From Paracoccaceae bacterium (lineage in GTDB: Bacteria; Pseudomonadota; Alphaproteobacteria; Rhodobacterales; Rhodobacteraceae): a DNA stretch of 64,000 nt. The DNA lies in the NCBI GenBank assembly GCA_012103375.1, contig WLWX01000001.1:1354501-1418500 (forward strand), given 5' to 3'. The translations under genes were made by a program, and so were the position numbers. How positions within the stretch are numbered: the stretch's first letter is position 1; every line of letters begins with the position of its first letter. Below the pieces are notes generated by a model. It was given only the letters and a program-made list of their open reading frames with translations, had not been told where the DNA came from and did no database searches. Shown in pieces: positions 25,118 through 32,831 of the stretch.

Positions 25118-25975
25118 ATGCCGTTCACCGACATCGACGGGATCACCACTCATTATCAGGTGGTGGGCGATGGGCCGCCGCTGCTGATGTTCTCACCCGG
25201 TGGGTTTGACGCGCGGATCAGCAAATGGAGCGATCTGGGCGTCTACAAGCGCATCAAACTGCTCGACCATCTGCCGAAGCACTTCCGCTGCATCCTGTTC
25301 GACCGGCGCGAAAACGGACAATCCGGTGGCCGGGTCGAGGCGATCCGTTGGGACGATTACGTCCGCCAGGGGGCCGGATTGCTGGATCATCTGGGGATCG
25401 AGCGCGCGCATCTGATGGGCGGCTGCATGGGGTGCTGCCCGGTCACGGCATTCGCGACTGCAATGCCGGAACGTGTGTCCTCGATGGTGCTGTTCTGGCC
25501 GGTCGGCGGCCCGAACTATCGGATCAGCAGCCAGAGGCGATTTGGTGAACATATCGCGTTTGTCGAGGCTGAGGGCCTGCATGGCGTCGTCGATCTGGTG
25601 CACAGCCACGACAAGAATTTCAGCGCCGATCCGCGTGGCGGGCCCTGGGGGCAGCCGATCCGAAATTCATCCGATTTTGCAAAGACTTACGCGGCGATGG
25701 ACCCCGGCACCTATATCGAAACGGTGCGTCAGATGCTGGCCAATCTGATCGACCGCGATACCGCGCCGGGGGCCGAGCCTGAGGCGCTGATGGCACTGGA
25801 CATCCCATCGCTAATCGTGCCGGGTGCGGATGGGTTCCACGCGACATCCGCCGCCCGCTATCTGCAGGAGTGTCTGAAAGGGGCCGACTATTGGGATGTG
25901 CTGCCGGATGAGTTGAACGAAGAGGCGGCGAATGATCGGGTGGCCGGGTTTCTGCAGGCGGTGGGCGGGGTGTAA
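25118..25975 (+). CDS. Alpha/beta hydrolase with cysteine at the nucleophile position
   Basis: A 285-residue alpha/beta-hydrolase fold. The oxyanion-side motif is LLMFSPGGFDAR, the nucleophile elbow is HLMGGCMGC with Cys at position 103 where most relatives have Ser, and a likely acid/His region is LIVPGADGFHATSA. Cys nucleophiles occur in dienelactone hydrolases, enzymes of aromatic degradation, though the fold details differ. It starts 3 bases after the PanB-like stop with GGGGAGG in front, and closes the plus-strand operon. Hydrolysis of a lactone, thioester or C-C bond is possible; the substrate is unknown. Confidence 0.82.
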   Translation: MPFTDIDGITTHYQVVGDGPPLLMFSPGGFDARISKWSDLGVYKRIKLLDHLPKHFRCILFDRRENGQSGGRVEAIRWDDYVRQGAGLLDHLGIERAHLMGGCMGCCPVTAFATAMPERVSSMVLFWPVGGPNYRISSQRRFGEHIAFVEAEGLHGVVDLVHSHDKNFSADPRGGPWGQPIRNSSDFAKTYAAMDPGTYIETVRQMLANLIDRDTAPGAEPEALMALDIPSLIVPGADGFHATSAARYLQECLKGADYWDVLPDELNEEAANDRVAGFLQAVGGV

Positions 25976-26054
25976 AGCGCGGCGTTGAAACGTATGTTTT
26001 GTGACCTGAACGGCGGGGGTAAAACTGGCCCGGAGCAGAAGTTGGCAGTATGTC

Positions 26055-26224
26055 CCTGCGCCCGGTGCGCGCCGTAAGGCGCAGGGCGCGCGCCGGACCG
26101 GTCCCGCCGGTCAGGCGCTGGTCTGAACGTGGCGTGTCCAAGCAAGTTGATGACCAAACCTGAGCCATAAATCATGCAAACTTAATGGCGCAGCGCCAGC
26201 ATACCGGTCCGGCGCGCGCCCTGC
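26055..26224. repeat. Inverted-repeat element of about 170 bp (copy 1) in a 374-bp gene-free stretch
   Basis: The stretch 25976-26349 has no gene. It holds a perfect 22-bp inverted repeat, arms at 26081-26102 and 26203-26224, core GCGCGCGCCGGACCGG. The left side extends with CCTGCGCCCGGTGC from 26055. The interior (AGTTGATGACC... CCATAAATCAT) has a diverged relative at 43421-44644. It looks like a non-autonomous transposable or REP-like element. Bases 26225-26349 show nothing recognisable before the IS630 copy. Confidence 0.65.
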
Positions 26225-26430
26225 TTTCGATGCACTGCTGATGCCCACTTCAGTTGACTATTGCTGTGTTGCCGCTTGTCACATCCTTCTACAACCCGTT
26301 GCAGATATTGGCATCCCAAAGCTCTCGCTTGGTCACGGCCCGTGCATTAAAGCGTTTCGGCTTGAACCTGAATCGCGAGGGATTCCCTTGAGACCTGATC
26401 TGTGATTCATCCTGTTTGGGAGGATGGATC

Positions 26431-26817
26431 ATGTCAGCACCTTTGCCATCTGCGCTTCGGATACGGTTTCAGAGATACATTGAAGAAGGGTTGAGCGGGC
26501 GCGCGGCGGCGTTGCGGTTGAAGCTGTCGCCTGCCACAGGCGCGCGGTGGGCGCGTCAGGTGAGGATGAAGGGTCATGCGGAACCTGCCCGGCAGGGACC
26601 GCCGCGCGGCAAGGGAAAGCTGGCTCCGCATCGGGAATTCTTTGAGGAGTTGATCGCACAAGACCCTGACATCACGCTCTTTGAGTTGCGTAATGCGCTG
26701 GCCGATGCAGAGGGTGTGCGGGTGCATCACTCCTCCATCGCCAACCTTCTGTCCCGGCTCGGCTTCACGTACAAAAAAAGTCGCTGGTCGCAACCGAGCG
26801 CCGCCGCGCCAAGGTAA
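26431..26817 (+). CDS. IS630 transposase, N-terminal part (orfA), copy 2
   Basis: The translation is the same as orfA of copy 1: a helix-turn-helix half of an IS630 transposase from ATG 26431 behind GGGAGG. The frame ends shortly after the A7 run at about 26773, where a -1 shift would fuse it to the catalytic half. Confidence 0.88.
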   Translation: MSAPLPSALRIRFQRYIEEGLSGRAAALRLKLSPATGARWARQVRMKGHAEPARQGPPRGKGKLAPHREFFEELIAQDPDITLFELRNALADAEGVRVHHSSIANLLSRLGFTYKKSRWSQPSAAAPR

Positions 26818-26903
26818 GGCAGCAACGGGCCGACTGGTTCAGATACCGCTCGCCAGCCATTGCGACCTTTCCTGAGCGCGTTGTCTTTATTGACGAAACC
26901 GCA

Positions 26904-27389
26904 GTGAAGACAAACCTCACGCGCCTACGCGGCAGAGCCAAGCGCGGTAAGCGCCTGACGATGGATGCGCTCTTCGGAAGCTGGGGAACCCAAACCTTGA
27001 TCGCGGGCCTGACCCAAGGCGCGCTGATCGCACCTTGGGTCATCAAGGGAGCGATAGATGGCCCCGCCTTCGCGGCCTACATCCGCGAAGTGCTGGTCCC
27101 CGAGATCAACCCCGGCACTGTCGTCATTCTCGACAACCTGGCAACCCACCGGAATAAGGAGGCGACGCAGGCTTTACGCAATCACGGCTGCTGGTTCCTT
27201 TACCTGCCACCGTACTCGCCCGACCTGAATCCCATCGAGCAGGCCTTCTCTAAACTGAAAGCCCATTTGCGACGGATCGGGGCCAGGTCCTTTACCCAGG
27301 TCTTCGAAGCAATCGGAGCAATCTGCGATCTCTACGACCCAGTAGAATGCTGGAACTACTTTAAGGCCGCCGGATATGTCTCAGGTTAA
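26904..27389 (+). CDS. IS630 transposase, catalytic part (orfB frame), copy 2
   Basis: DDE catalytic half as in copy 1 (VVILDNLATH and PIEQAFSKLK present) with one substitution, Pro to Leu, in the segment LTMDALFGSWG. Whether this affects activity is unknown. The listed ATG is internal; expression should come from frameshifting out of orfA. Confidence 0.88.
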   Translation: MKTNLTRLRGRAKRGKRLTMDALFGSWGTQTLIAGLTQGALIAPWVIKGAIDGPAFAAYIREVLVPEINPGTVVILDNLATHRNKEATQALRNHGCWFLYLPPYSPDLNPIEQAFSKLKAHLRRIGARSFTQVFEAIGAICDLYDPVECWNYFKAAGYVSG

Positions 27390-27447
27390 TGTCGAAACGC
27401 TTTAGTTTTGACCTGAGGGTGCAAAGACAATCCTGGGCAAAAACCGC

Positions 27448-28383
27448 CTATCCCACCAACTCCCGCACGCCCGGCGCAAATAGCCCCTCAATGCCGACAC
27501 TTTCCGGAATGATCGCCTGCGCCAGGCATTGCTCCACCAGCACCTCCAGCATCTTGGCGTTCGGCGCGATGCCATAGGGCAGGGGGTCGTCCTGAACCTC
27601 CATCACGGCGCGCAGAATCTCATCCATCTCGGCCCCGCCCGTTACCTGACCGGCCTTCAGCGCGTTCAGATGAAGCCGTTTGGCAGCCACGAAGCCATCA
27701 AACAGCTGCGCGGGCAAATCGGGAAGCGCCGCAAGCACATCGTCGCGGATCACCAGCGCGTGGTTCAGCGGATAAAACCCCCGGTCGCGGAGTGCTGCCA
27801 GACCCACCCCGAAAGCATCGTTGATCAGGGGCCGGGTGCCAGGAGCCTTGAGGATTCCCGTTGCCGCCACCGCCTCTCCACTGGCCAACCGATCCTCCAG
27901 ACTGGCGCTGTCGTGGAAATCCCCGACATTCGCGGGCGGGACCCAATCGGGCACGTGCTCAAGGCCGGTCCGCCTCCACTGGACCGCCGACAGATCGACG
28001 CCATAATCCATAGCCAGGATCGCCCGCGCCCACAGGCTGGTTGTCACGGTATAGCCCCGGTTCACCCCGACGACTTTGCCTTCCAGGTCCTTCGGCGTCG
28101 AAACCTCGGGCCGCGCCACGATGGCGCGATGATGGAACCCGCGCGTCAGGAAGATCGGCAGCGCCGTCATCTTCGCCCCCAACGCCTTGGCGCAGAGGTA
28201 GGTTGTCATCGCCATTTCTGAGACTTCGAATTCGCCGCCGATGATCATCCGGCGGAACGCCTTGGGGATCGGCAGAACCTCTTCAAAGTCGAAGTCATAG
28301 TCGGGCAGGCTTACCCGCCCATCCTTCAGGGCGGCGGTGTGGCCGTGGGTCATGAAGACCGTTTTCAGGCGGGTTTTGGGCAT
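27448..28383 (-). CDS. 4,5-dihydroxyphthalate decarboxylase (Pht5)-like protein
   Basis: The 311-residue product matches the Pht5 pattern in order: HGHTAALKDGRVSLPDYDF, FRRMIIGGEFEVSEMAMTTY, ALPIFLTRGFHHRAIV, VVGVNRGYTVTTSLWARAIL, and a C-terminal EVQDDPLPYGIAPN. Pht5 has a periplasmic-binding-protein-like fold but is a cytoplasmic enzyme that removes one carboxyl from 4,5-dihydroxyphthalate to give protocatechuate. No signal peptide is present, consistent with an enzyme. The ATG at 28383 is preferred to one 11 codons upstream. It follows the small gene at 28687 by 10 bases. The true substrate could be a related aromatic dicarboxylate. Confidence 0.85.
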   Translation of the reverse strand: MPKTRLKTVFMTHGHTAALKDGRVSLPDYDFDFEEVLPIPKAFRRMIIGGEFEVSEMAMTTYLCAKALGAKMTALPIFLTRGFHHRAIVARPEVSTPKDLEGKVVGVNRGYTVTTSLWARAILAMDYGVDLSAVQWRRTGLEHVPDWVPPANVGDFHDSASLEDRLASGEAVAATGILKAPGTRPLINDAFGVGLAALRDRGFYPLNHALVIRDDVLAALPDLPAQLFDGFVAAKRLHLNALKAGQVTGGAEMDEILRAVMEVQDDPLPYGIAPNAKMLEVLVEQCLAQAIIPESVGIEGLFAPGVRELVG

Positions 28384-28393
28384 CCGGGGTCCT

Positions 28394-28687
28394 TTAGCAG
28401 CAGTCGGGGTCGCCATCGTCGATCAGGGCAAGCAGCAGCCAGGCCGGTGGCAGGTCGTCGGCAACTATGTCCCGCGCAGGCTTGAAGATCCGCAGGCGAT
28501 AGCGTGTGATCGGGTCGGTCCAGAACCGCACGGTGGTGTCCAGCGCCGGGAATCCGGGCAGGCCCGAAGCCTCTTCCGAGACCAGCACGATATCCGCGGG
28601 GTCCAGCCCGAACCGTGCCCGCGTCCAGCCTTCGATCCGGCTGAGGAATTCGACGTTTTCCGGCTTGGCGCCGAACCGTTGAAACAC
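28394..28687 (-). CDS. Small protein of unknown function, first gene of the decarboxylase operon
   Basis: A 97-residue protein with a GTG start at 28687 preceded by GGAGG at 5-base spacing, which strongly supports it as real. It reads FQRFGAKPENVEFLSRIEGW, then DTTVRFWTDPITRYRLRIF and ends LALIDDGDPDCC with two terminal Cys. I do not recognise a family. It is cotranscribed with the Pht5-like gene (10-base gap) and starts 30 bases from operator E. It may be a small accessory or electron-transfer-related subunit, but nothing in the sequence proves it. Confidence 0.75.
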   Translation of the reverse strand: MFQRFGAKPENVEFLSRIEGWTRARFGLDPADIVLVSEEASGLPGFPALDTTVRFWTDPITRYRLRIFKPARDIVADDLPPAWLLLALIDDGDPDCC

Positions 28688-28716
28688 ACCGACCTCCGAG
28701 CGCCGAAATTCCGGCT

Positions 28717-28742
28717 GTTCCTGTATGTGGACCTTTGTTCTT
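28717..28742 (-). promoter_or_regulatory. Operator site E of the proposed IclR regulon (divergent promoter)
   Basis: On the plus strand GTTCC-N7-GGACC at 28717-28733 followed by GTTCTT at 28737-28742; reversed, it aligns base for base with the half-site spacing of site C. It lies in the 110 bases between the divergent GTG starts at 28687 and 28798. Confidence 0.68.
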
Positions 28743-28797
28743 GAATGCAGTCTGCTGCTTTGCTAGCCAATGGTCAACGATTACGGGGGATCCGACG

Positions 28798-29904
28798 GTG
28801 TCTCAGAAGGTCTTGGCTGCCGTTCGCACCGCGCCGGAAACCACCGAATTCCGTGAATTTCCCATGCCCGACATCCCCGATGATGGCGCACTTTTGAAGG
28901 TCGAGGTTGCGGGCATCTGCGGCACCGACGTCAAGTTCTACGCCAAACCGCCGATCGACGATCCGGTGATCATGGGGCATGAGAATATCGGCGTCATCGC
29001 CAAGGCCGGCGCGACCTTCAAGAAACGGCGCGGGCTGCGCGAAGGCGACCGCGTGTTCGCCGAACACTACGTCGGCTGCATGAACTGCGAACACTGCCAT
29101 CGCGGCGATTATCGCCTGTGCATGGCGACCGACTGGCGCAAGAACCCTGAAGGCATCCGATTTGGCTATACCCCCGCGACACGTGCACCGCACCTTTGGG
29201 GCGGATTTGCGCAATACATGTTCTTGCCGTGGAATTCGGTCATTCACCGGGTGCCTGACGGGCTGAGCGCGGAACTCGCCGGAGTGGTCACGCCAATGGC
29301 CAACGGCATCCAATGGGCGCTGTTTGATTGCAACGTGGGCTATGACAGCCGGGTGCTGGTGCAGGGACCGGGACAGCAGGGGCTGAGCCAGGTGGTCGCC
29401 TGCAAGCAGGCCGGTGCGTCGCTGATCATTGTTACCGGAACGGCGAAAGATGCGAAGCGGTTGGAAGTGGCGTTAAAACTCGGCGCCGACCATGTTATCA
29501 ACGTCGACGCCGAAGACCCGCTGGAACGGATTGCTGAAATCACCGGGGGTGAGGGGGTGGATGTCGCGCTGGACTGCACTGCCGGGGGCGGGACGATCCC
29601 GACCTTGCTGGGCATTGAGGCGTTGAAACGCAAAGGCGGAACGCTGTTGATCCAGGGCGAGGGGTTGGCGGAGTTCCCGAACTTCCCGTTCGGCAAGATT
29701 GCCAACAAATACATCACTGTGAAGGCGGCGCGGGGACACAATTACGAATCCTGCGAGTTGGCGCTGAAACAGCTGAACTCCACCCGCTTTCCGCTGGACC
29801 TGATCACCACCCACCGCTTTGGGTTGGACCAGACTCATGACGCGATCAAGGCGGTTGGTGGCTCGAGCGAGGTGATCCACGCCTCGTTGTTGCCATGGGA
29901 ATGA
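28798..29904 (+). CDS. Zinc-dependent alcohol dehydrogenase (medium-chain dehydrogenase family)
   Basis: A 368-residue MDR protein with a GTG start behind GGGGGA. The catalytic zinc site begins at [11 protein letters not shown] and GHENIG, and the structural zinc loop is [15 protein letters not shown] with its four Cys. The cofactor-binding region is [21 protein letters not shown], slightly off the usual GxGxxG, followed by a Rossmann fold. It probably oxidises an alcohol or dihydrodiol-derived intermediate with NAD; sequence alone does not give the substrate. It leads the operon with cobW, ligK, ligJ and a Rieske ferredoxin, immediately downstream of operator E. Confidence 0.88.
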   Translation: MSQKVLAAVRTAPETTEFREFPMPDIPDDGALLKVEVAGICGTDVKFYAKPPIDDPVIMGHENIGVIAKAGATFKKRRGLREGDRVFAEHYVGCMNCEHCHRGDYRLCMATDWRKNPEGIRFGYTPATRAPHLWGGFAQYMFLPWNSVIHRVPDGLSAELAGVVTPMANGIQWALFDCNVGYDSRVLVQGPGQQGLSQVVACKQAGASLIIVTGTAKDAKRLEVALKLGADHVINVDAEDPLERIAEITGGEGVDVALDCTAGGGTIPTLLGIEALKRKGGTLLIQGEGLAEFPNFPFGKIANKYITVKAARGHNYESCELALKQLNSTRFPLDLITTHRFGLDQTHDAIKAVGGSSEVIHASLLPWE

Positions 29905-30854
29905 CCCCCGACACCCGCATTCCGGTGACTGTTTTGACCGGCTATCTGGGGGCCGGGAAGACCAGCGTGCTGAACCATATGCTGCGCGAAACGGACAGGC
30001 GGCTTGCGGTCATCGTCAACGAATTCGGTGACATCGGAATTGACGGTGACCTGATTGAGACGGGTGAGGAGGAGCTGATCGAGCTCAGCTCAGGCTGCAT
30101 CTGTTGCGTGGTGCGCGGTGATCTGATCCGCACCCTGCGCAGCTTACTGGACAGTGGGCGCGAACTGGACGGTATCGTGATCGAAACGACCGGAGTCGCC
30201 AACCCTTCACCGGTGATCCAGACGTTCCAGGTTGATCAGATTCTTGCCGGGCGGTGCCGTCTGGACGCGGTCGTGACGCTCATAGATGCGCTGCATTTTG
30301 CGAGCGTTGCGGGTGAAGGCGACGCCCAGGATCAGGTCACGTTGGCCAGCGTGATCCTGCTCAACAAAGCCAGCGAAGCGAAGCGTTTGGACGGGGTCGA
30401 GGCGCAGTTGCGTGCCCTCAACCCGTTTGCCCCGGTCCACCGGATCGATCGGGGGCGGGTGGACCCGTCGCAGGTGCTCAACACACACGGCTTCGCGCTG
30501 GAACAGGTTGCGGATCGAATTGACCAGATCGAACCCGCGCATGACCACACCGGGGCCATCGAAACCCTGTCGCTGACCAGCGAGACACCCATCGACCCCG
30601 CCCGCCTGCACGCATGGCTGACCGACCTGCTTGCCATACGCGGCGCCGACGTTTTGCGTACCAAGGGCATACTCGACACCGGGGATGCAAATAGGCTCGC
30701 CGTGCAGGCGGTTCAGATGCTGCTGGAAGGGGATGAGGTTGGCCCCTGGCCGCCCGGCCCGCGCCAATCCCGACTTGTGTTCATCGGGCGTAACTTCGAC
30801 AAACCCGAACTGCGCGCTGGCTTCACCGCCTGCGCTGCCGACCTCGCCGCGTAA
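29895..30854 (+). CDS. CobW/COG0523-family GTP-binding metallochaperone
   Basis: A 319-residue GTPase with Walker [14 protein letters not shown], the metal-binding CxCC motif in [13 protein letters not shown], and the Walker B-like region [14 protein letters not shown]. The guanine-specificity motif reads LNKASEAKR rather than NKxD. COG0523 proteins deliver Zn, Co, Fe or related metals to client enzymes. The start overlaps the dehydrogenase 3' end by about 10 bases (ATGs at 29895 and 29901). With the His-rich proteins and the metal transporter elsewhere in the cluster, it points to a metal-dependent enzyme in the pathway. Confidence 0.9.
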   Translation: MGMTPDTRIPVTVLTGYLGAGKTSVLNHMLRETDRRLAVIVNEFGDIGIDGDLIETGEEELIELSSGCICCVVRGDLIRTLRSLLDSGRELDGIVIETTGVANPSPVIQTFQVDQILAGRCRLDAVVTLIDALHFASVAGEGDAQDQVTLASVILLNKASEAKRLDGVEAQLRALNPFAPVHRIDRGRVDPSQVLNTHGFALEQVADRIDQIEPAHDHTGAIETLSLTSETPIDPARLHAWLTDLLAIRGADVLRTKGILDTGDANRLAVQAVQMLLEGDEVGPWPPGPRQSRLVFIGRNFDKPELRAGFTACAADLAA

Positions 30855-30865
30855 AGGAGGCCCCA

Positions 30866-31534
30866 ATGCCCGTCTGCGTCACCAACATCAAACGTGCCGA
30901 CCCCGACGCCGCCGCCGCCTTGGCGCAATACGGCGTCGCCACGGTGCACGAAGCGCAGGGCCGCACCGGCCTGATGCACCAGCGCCTGCGCCCGATTTAC
31001 CGCAGCCCGGCGATTTCCGGCACCACCGTCACCTGCACCCTACCGCCCGGCGACAACTGGATGATCCATGTCGCGACCGAGCAATGCCAGCCGGGCGACG
31101 TGCTGGTCGGCGCGACTATATCCGAGGCGCACTCAGGCTATTTCGGCGACCTGATCGCCACCATCCTGAAGGCGCGCGGCGTGCAGGGGCTGATCCTGGA
31201 TGCAGGCTGCCGCGACGTGGATGACCTTGAAAAGATGGGCTTTCCGGTCTGGTCGCGCAGCATCCACGCCCATGGAACGGTCAAGGAAACGCTGGGCGAC
31301 GTGAATGTGCCGGTCTCGGTCGGTGAAACGCTGGTCAACCCCGGTGACGTGATTGTCGCGGACAATGACGGGGTCGTCGTGGTGCCACGACTGGAGGTTG
31401 CTGAGGTCGCCGAAGCCGCCGCCAAGCGTGTTGCGACCGAAGAAAAGAACCGCGCCCGTTATGCGGCGGGCGAGCTGGGGCTGGACGTCAACAATATGCG
31501 CGGGCGGCTGGCCGAAAAGGGCCGATTGTGTTGA
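30866..31534 (+). CDS. ligK: 4-carboxy-4-hydroxy-2-oxoadipate aldolase LigK, C-terminus replaced by MITE sequence
   Basis: An RraA-fold class II aldolase with GRTGLMHQRLRPIY, GATISEAHSGYFGDLIATIL and LILDAGCRDVDDLEKMGFPV, which holds the catalytic Arg-Asp. LigK splits 4-carboxy-4-hydroxy-2-oxoadipate to pyruvate and oxaloacetate at the end of protocatechuate 4,5-cleavage. The MITE at 31524 replaces the last 13 residues (LTYVTQKEWEGDL, still encoded at 31746-31786) with RLC. Without the insertion the protein is 232 residues and its stop overlaps the ligJ GTG. Since only the tail is lost the enzyme may still work, but coupling to ligJ is broken. Starts 11 bases after cobW, behind AAAGGAGG. Confidence 0.88.
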   Translation: MPVCVTNIKRADPDAAAALAQYGVATVHEAQGRTGLMHQRLRPIYRSPAISGTTVTCTLPPGDNWMIHVATEQCQPGDVLVGATISEAHSGYFGDLIATILKARGVQGLILDAGCRDVDDLEKMGFPVWSRSIHAHGTVKETLGDVNVPVSVGETLVNPGDVIVADNDGVVVVPRLEVAEVAEAAAKRVATEEKNRARYAAGELGLDVNNMRGRLAEKGRLC

Positions 31535-31741
31535 AAAACTCCGAAATCAGAGCGTCGCGGATTTCTTGCGAAAACCTATGAAGCGAAATAGTCGGAAAGC
31601 TTTGACCACGAGACAGCGCATGGCTGCGCGTGAGCGCATGTAGGCGATTTGGGCCGACCCCCGCGCCAAAAATTTAGGATCGGGCTGCATGGAAAGAAAA
31701 ATCATCGTTCAGGCCCTAAAACGGAGTTTTTCAACACAATC
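31524..31741. mobile_element. 218-bp MITE-like element, copy 3 (inverted)
   Basis: The exact reverse complement of copies 1 and 2, flanked by GGCC at 31520-31523 and 31742-31745, a clean 4-bp target duplication. It separates ligK from its last codons and from ligJ. Confidence 0.93.
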
Positions 31742-31782
31742 GGCCTGACCTATGTGACCCAGAAGGAATGGGAGGGCGACCT

Positions 31783-32805
31783 GTGATCATCGACTGCCAC
31801 GGCCACTACACCACCGAACCGCCGGCCTTCATGGCCTTCCGCAAAGCCCAGATCGCGCATTTCGACGATCCGTCCCTGCCTGCCCCCGTGATGGCGGACA
31901 TCAGCGACGGTGAGATTCGCGAAAGCATTGAAAACAATCAGCTTCGTGCCCTGCGCGAACGCGGCGCGGATATGACGATCTTCAGTCCGCGCGCCTCTGG
32001 CATGGGCCACCATATCGGGGATGAGGGTGTATCGAAAACCTGGACACGCCACGCCAACGACATGATCCACCGGGTCACGCAGCTGTTCCCGGACAATTTC
32101 ATCGGCGTCTGCCAACTGCCGCAATCCGTCGGCGTTCCGATCGAGAATTCGATTGCTGAGTTGGAACGCTGCGTCCTCGACCTTGGCTTCGTCGGCTGCA
32201 ACCTGAACCCGGATACCTCGGGCGGGAAATGGACCGGCGCGCCGCTGACGGATCGCAGCTGGTATCCGTTTTTTGAGACGATGGTGGAACTGGACGTGCC
32301 AGCGATGATCCACGTCTCAGGCTCCTGCAATCCCAATTTCCACGCGACCGGCGCGCATTACATCAATGCCGACACCACAGCCTTCATGCAGCTGATCCAG
32401 GGCGATCTGTTCGCGGATTTCCCCGACCTGCGCCTGATCATCCCGCACGGCGGGGGTGCGGTGCCCTACCATTGGGGCCGGTATCGCGGGTTGGCCGACA
32501 TGTTGAAAAAGCCGCTGTTGAAAGACCACGTGATGAAGAACGTTTTCTTTGACACCTGCGTCTATCATCAGGCCGGGATTGATTGCCTGTTTAAGGTTAT
32601 CGACATCGAGAACATCCTGTTCGCCTCGGAAATGTTCGGGGCGGTGAAGGGCATCGATCCGGAAACCGGGCATTATTTCGACGATACCAAACGCTATATA
32701 GAAGCCGCCGACCTGTCGGATTCTGACCGGGCCAAAGTGTTTGAAGGCAACGCGCGCCGCGTCTATCCGCGATTGGACGCGGCCTTGAAGGCGCGCAACC
32801 TCTGA
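31783..32805 (+). CDS. ligJ: 4-oxalomesaconate hydratase LigJ (amidohydrolase fold)
   Basis: A 340-residue amidohydrolase-superfamily protein beginning MIIDCHGHYTTEPPAFMAFR with the HxH metal motif, then NPDTSGGKWTGAPLTDRSWY, IHVSGSCNPNFHATGAHYIN, LIIPHGGGAVPYHWGRYRGL and FASEMFGAVKGIDP. This is the LigJ pattern; it hydrates 4-oxalomesaconate to 4-carboxy-4-hydroxy-2-oxoadipate, the LigK substrate. I chose the GTG at 31783 because GGAGGG precedes it by 6 bases and it overlaps the original ligK stop (GTGA); an ATG five codons upstream is open but unsupported. Confidence 0.92.
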   Translation: MIIDCHGHYTTEPPAFMAFRKAQIAHFDDPSLPAPVMADISDGEIRESIENNQLRALRERGADMTIFSPRASGMGHHIGDEGVSKTWTRHANDMIHRVTQLFPDNFIGVCQLPQSVGVPIENSIAELERCVLDLGFVGCNLNPDTSGGKWTGAPLTDRSWYPFFETMVELDVPAMIHVSGSCNPNFHATGAHYINADTTAFMQLIQGDLFADFPDLRLIIPHGGGAVPYHWGRYRGLADMLKKPLLKDHVMKNVFFDTCVYHQAGIDCLFKVIDIENILFASEMFGAVKGIDPETGHYFDDTKRYIEAADLSDSDRAKVFEGNARRVYPRLDAALKARNL

Positions 32806-32831
32806 CCCATGAACAGAAAGCCAACCGCGAC

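Larger units (their letters stand above)
26350..27402 (+). mobile_element. IS630-family insertion sequence, copy 2 (1053 bp)
   Basis: Flanked by TA at 26348-26349 and 27403-27404, in opposite orientation to copies 1 and 3. It differs from copy 1 by at least one base that changes a Pro to Leu in the transposase (MDALFGSW instead of MDAPFGSW). It lies between two convergent transcription units (the alpha/beta hydrolase and the decarboxylase-like gene) and disrupts no gene. Confidence 0.95.

Noticed and set aside
31563..31643. Short peptide encoded inside the MITE
   Set aside because: The frame is short and lacks a ribosome-binding site; the element looks non-coding.
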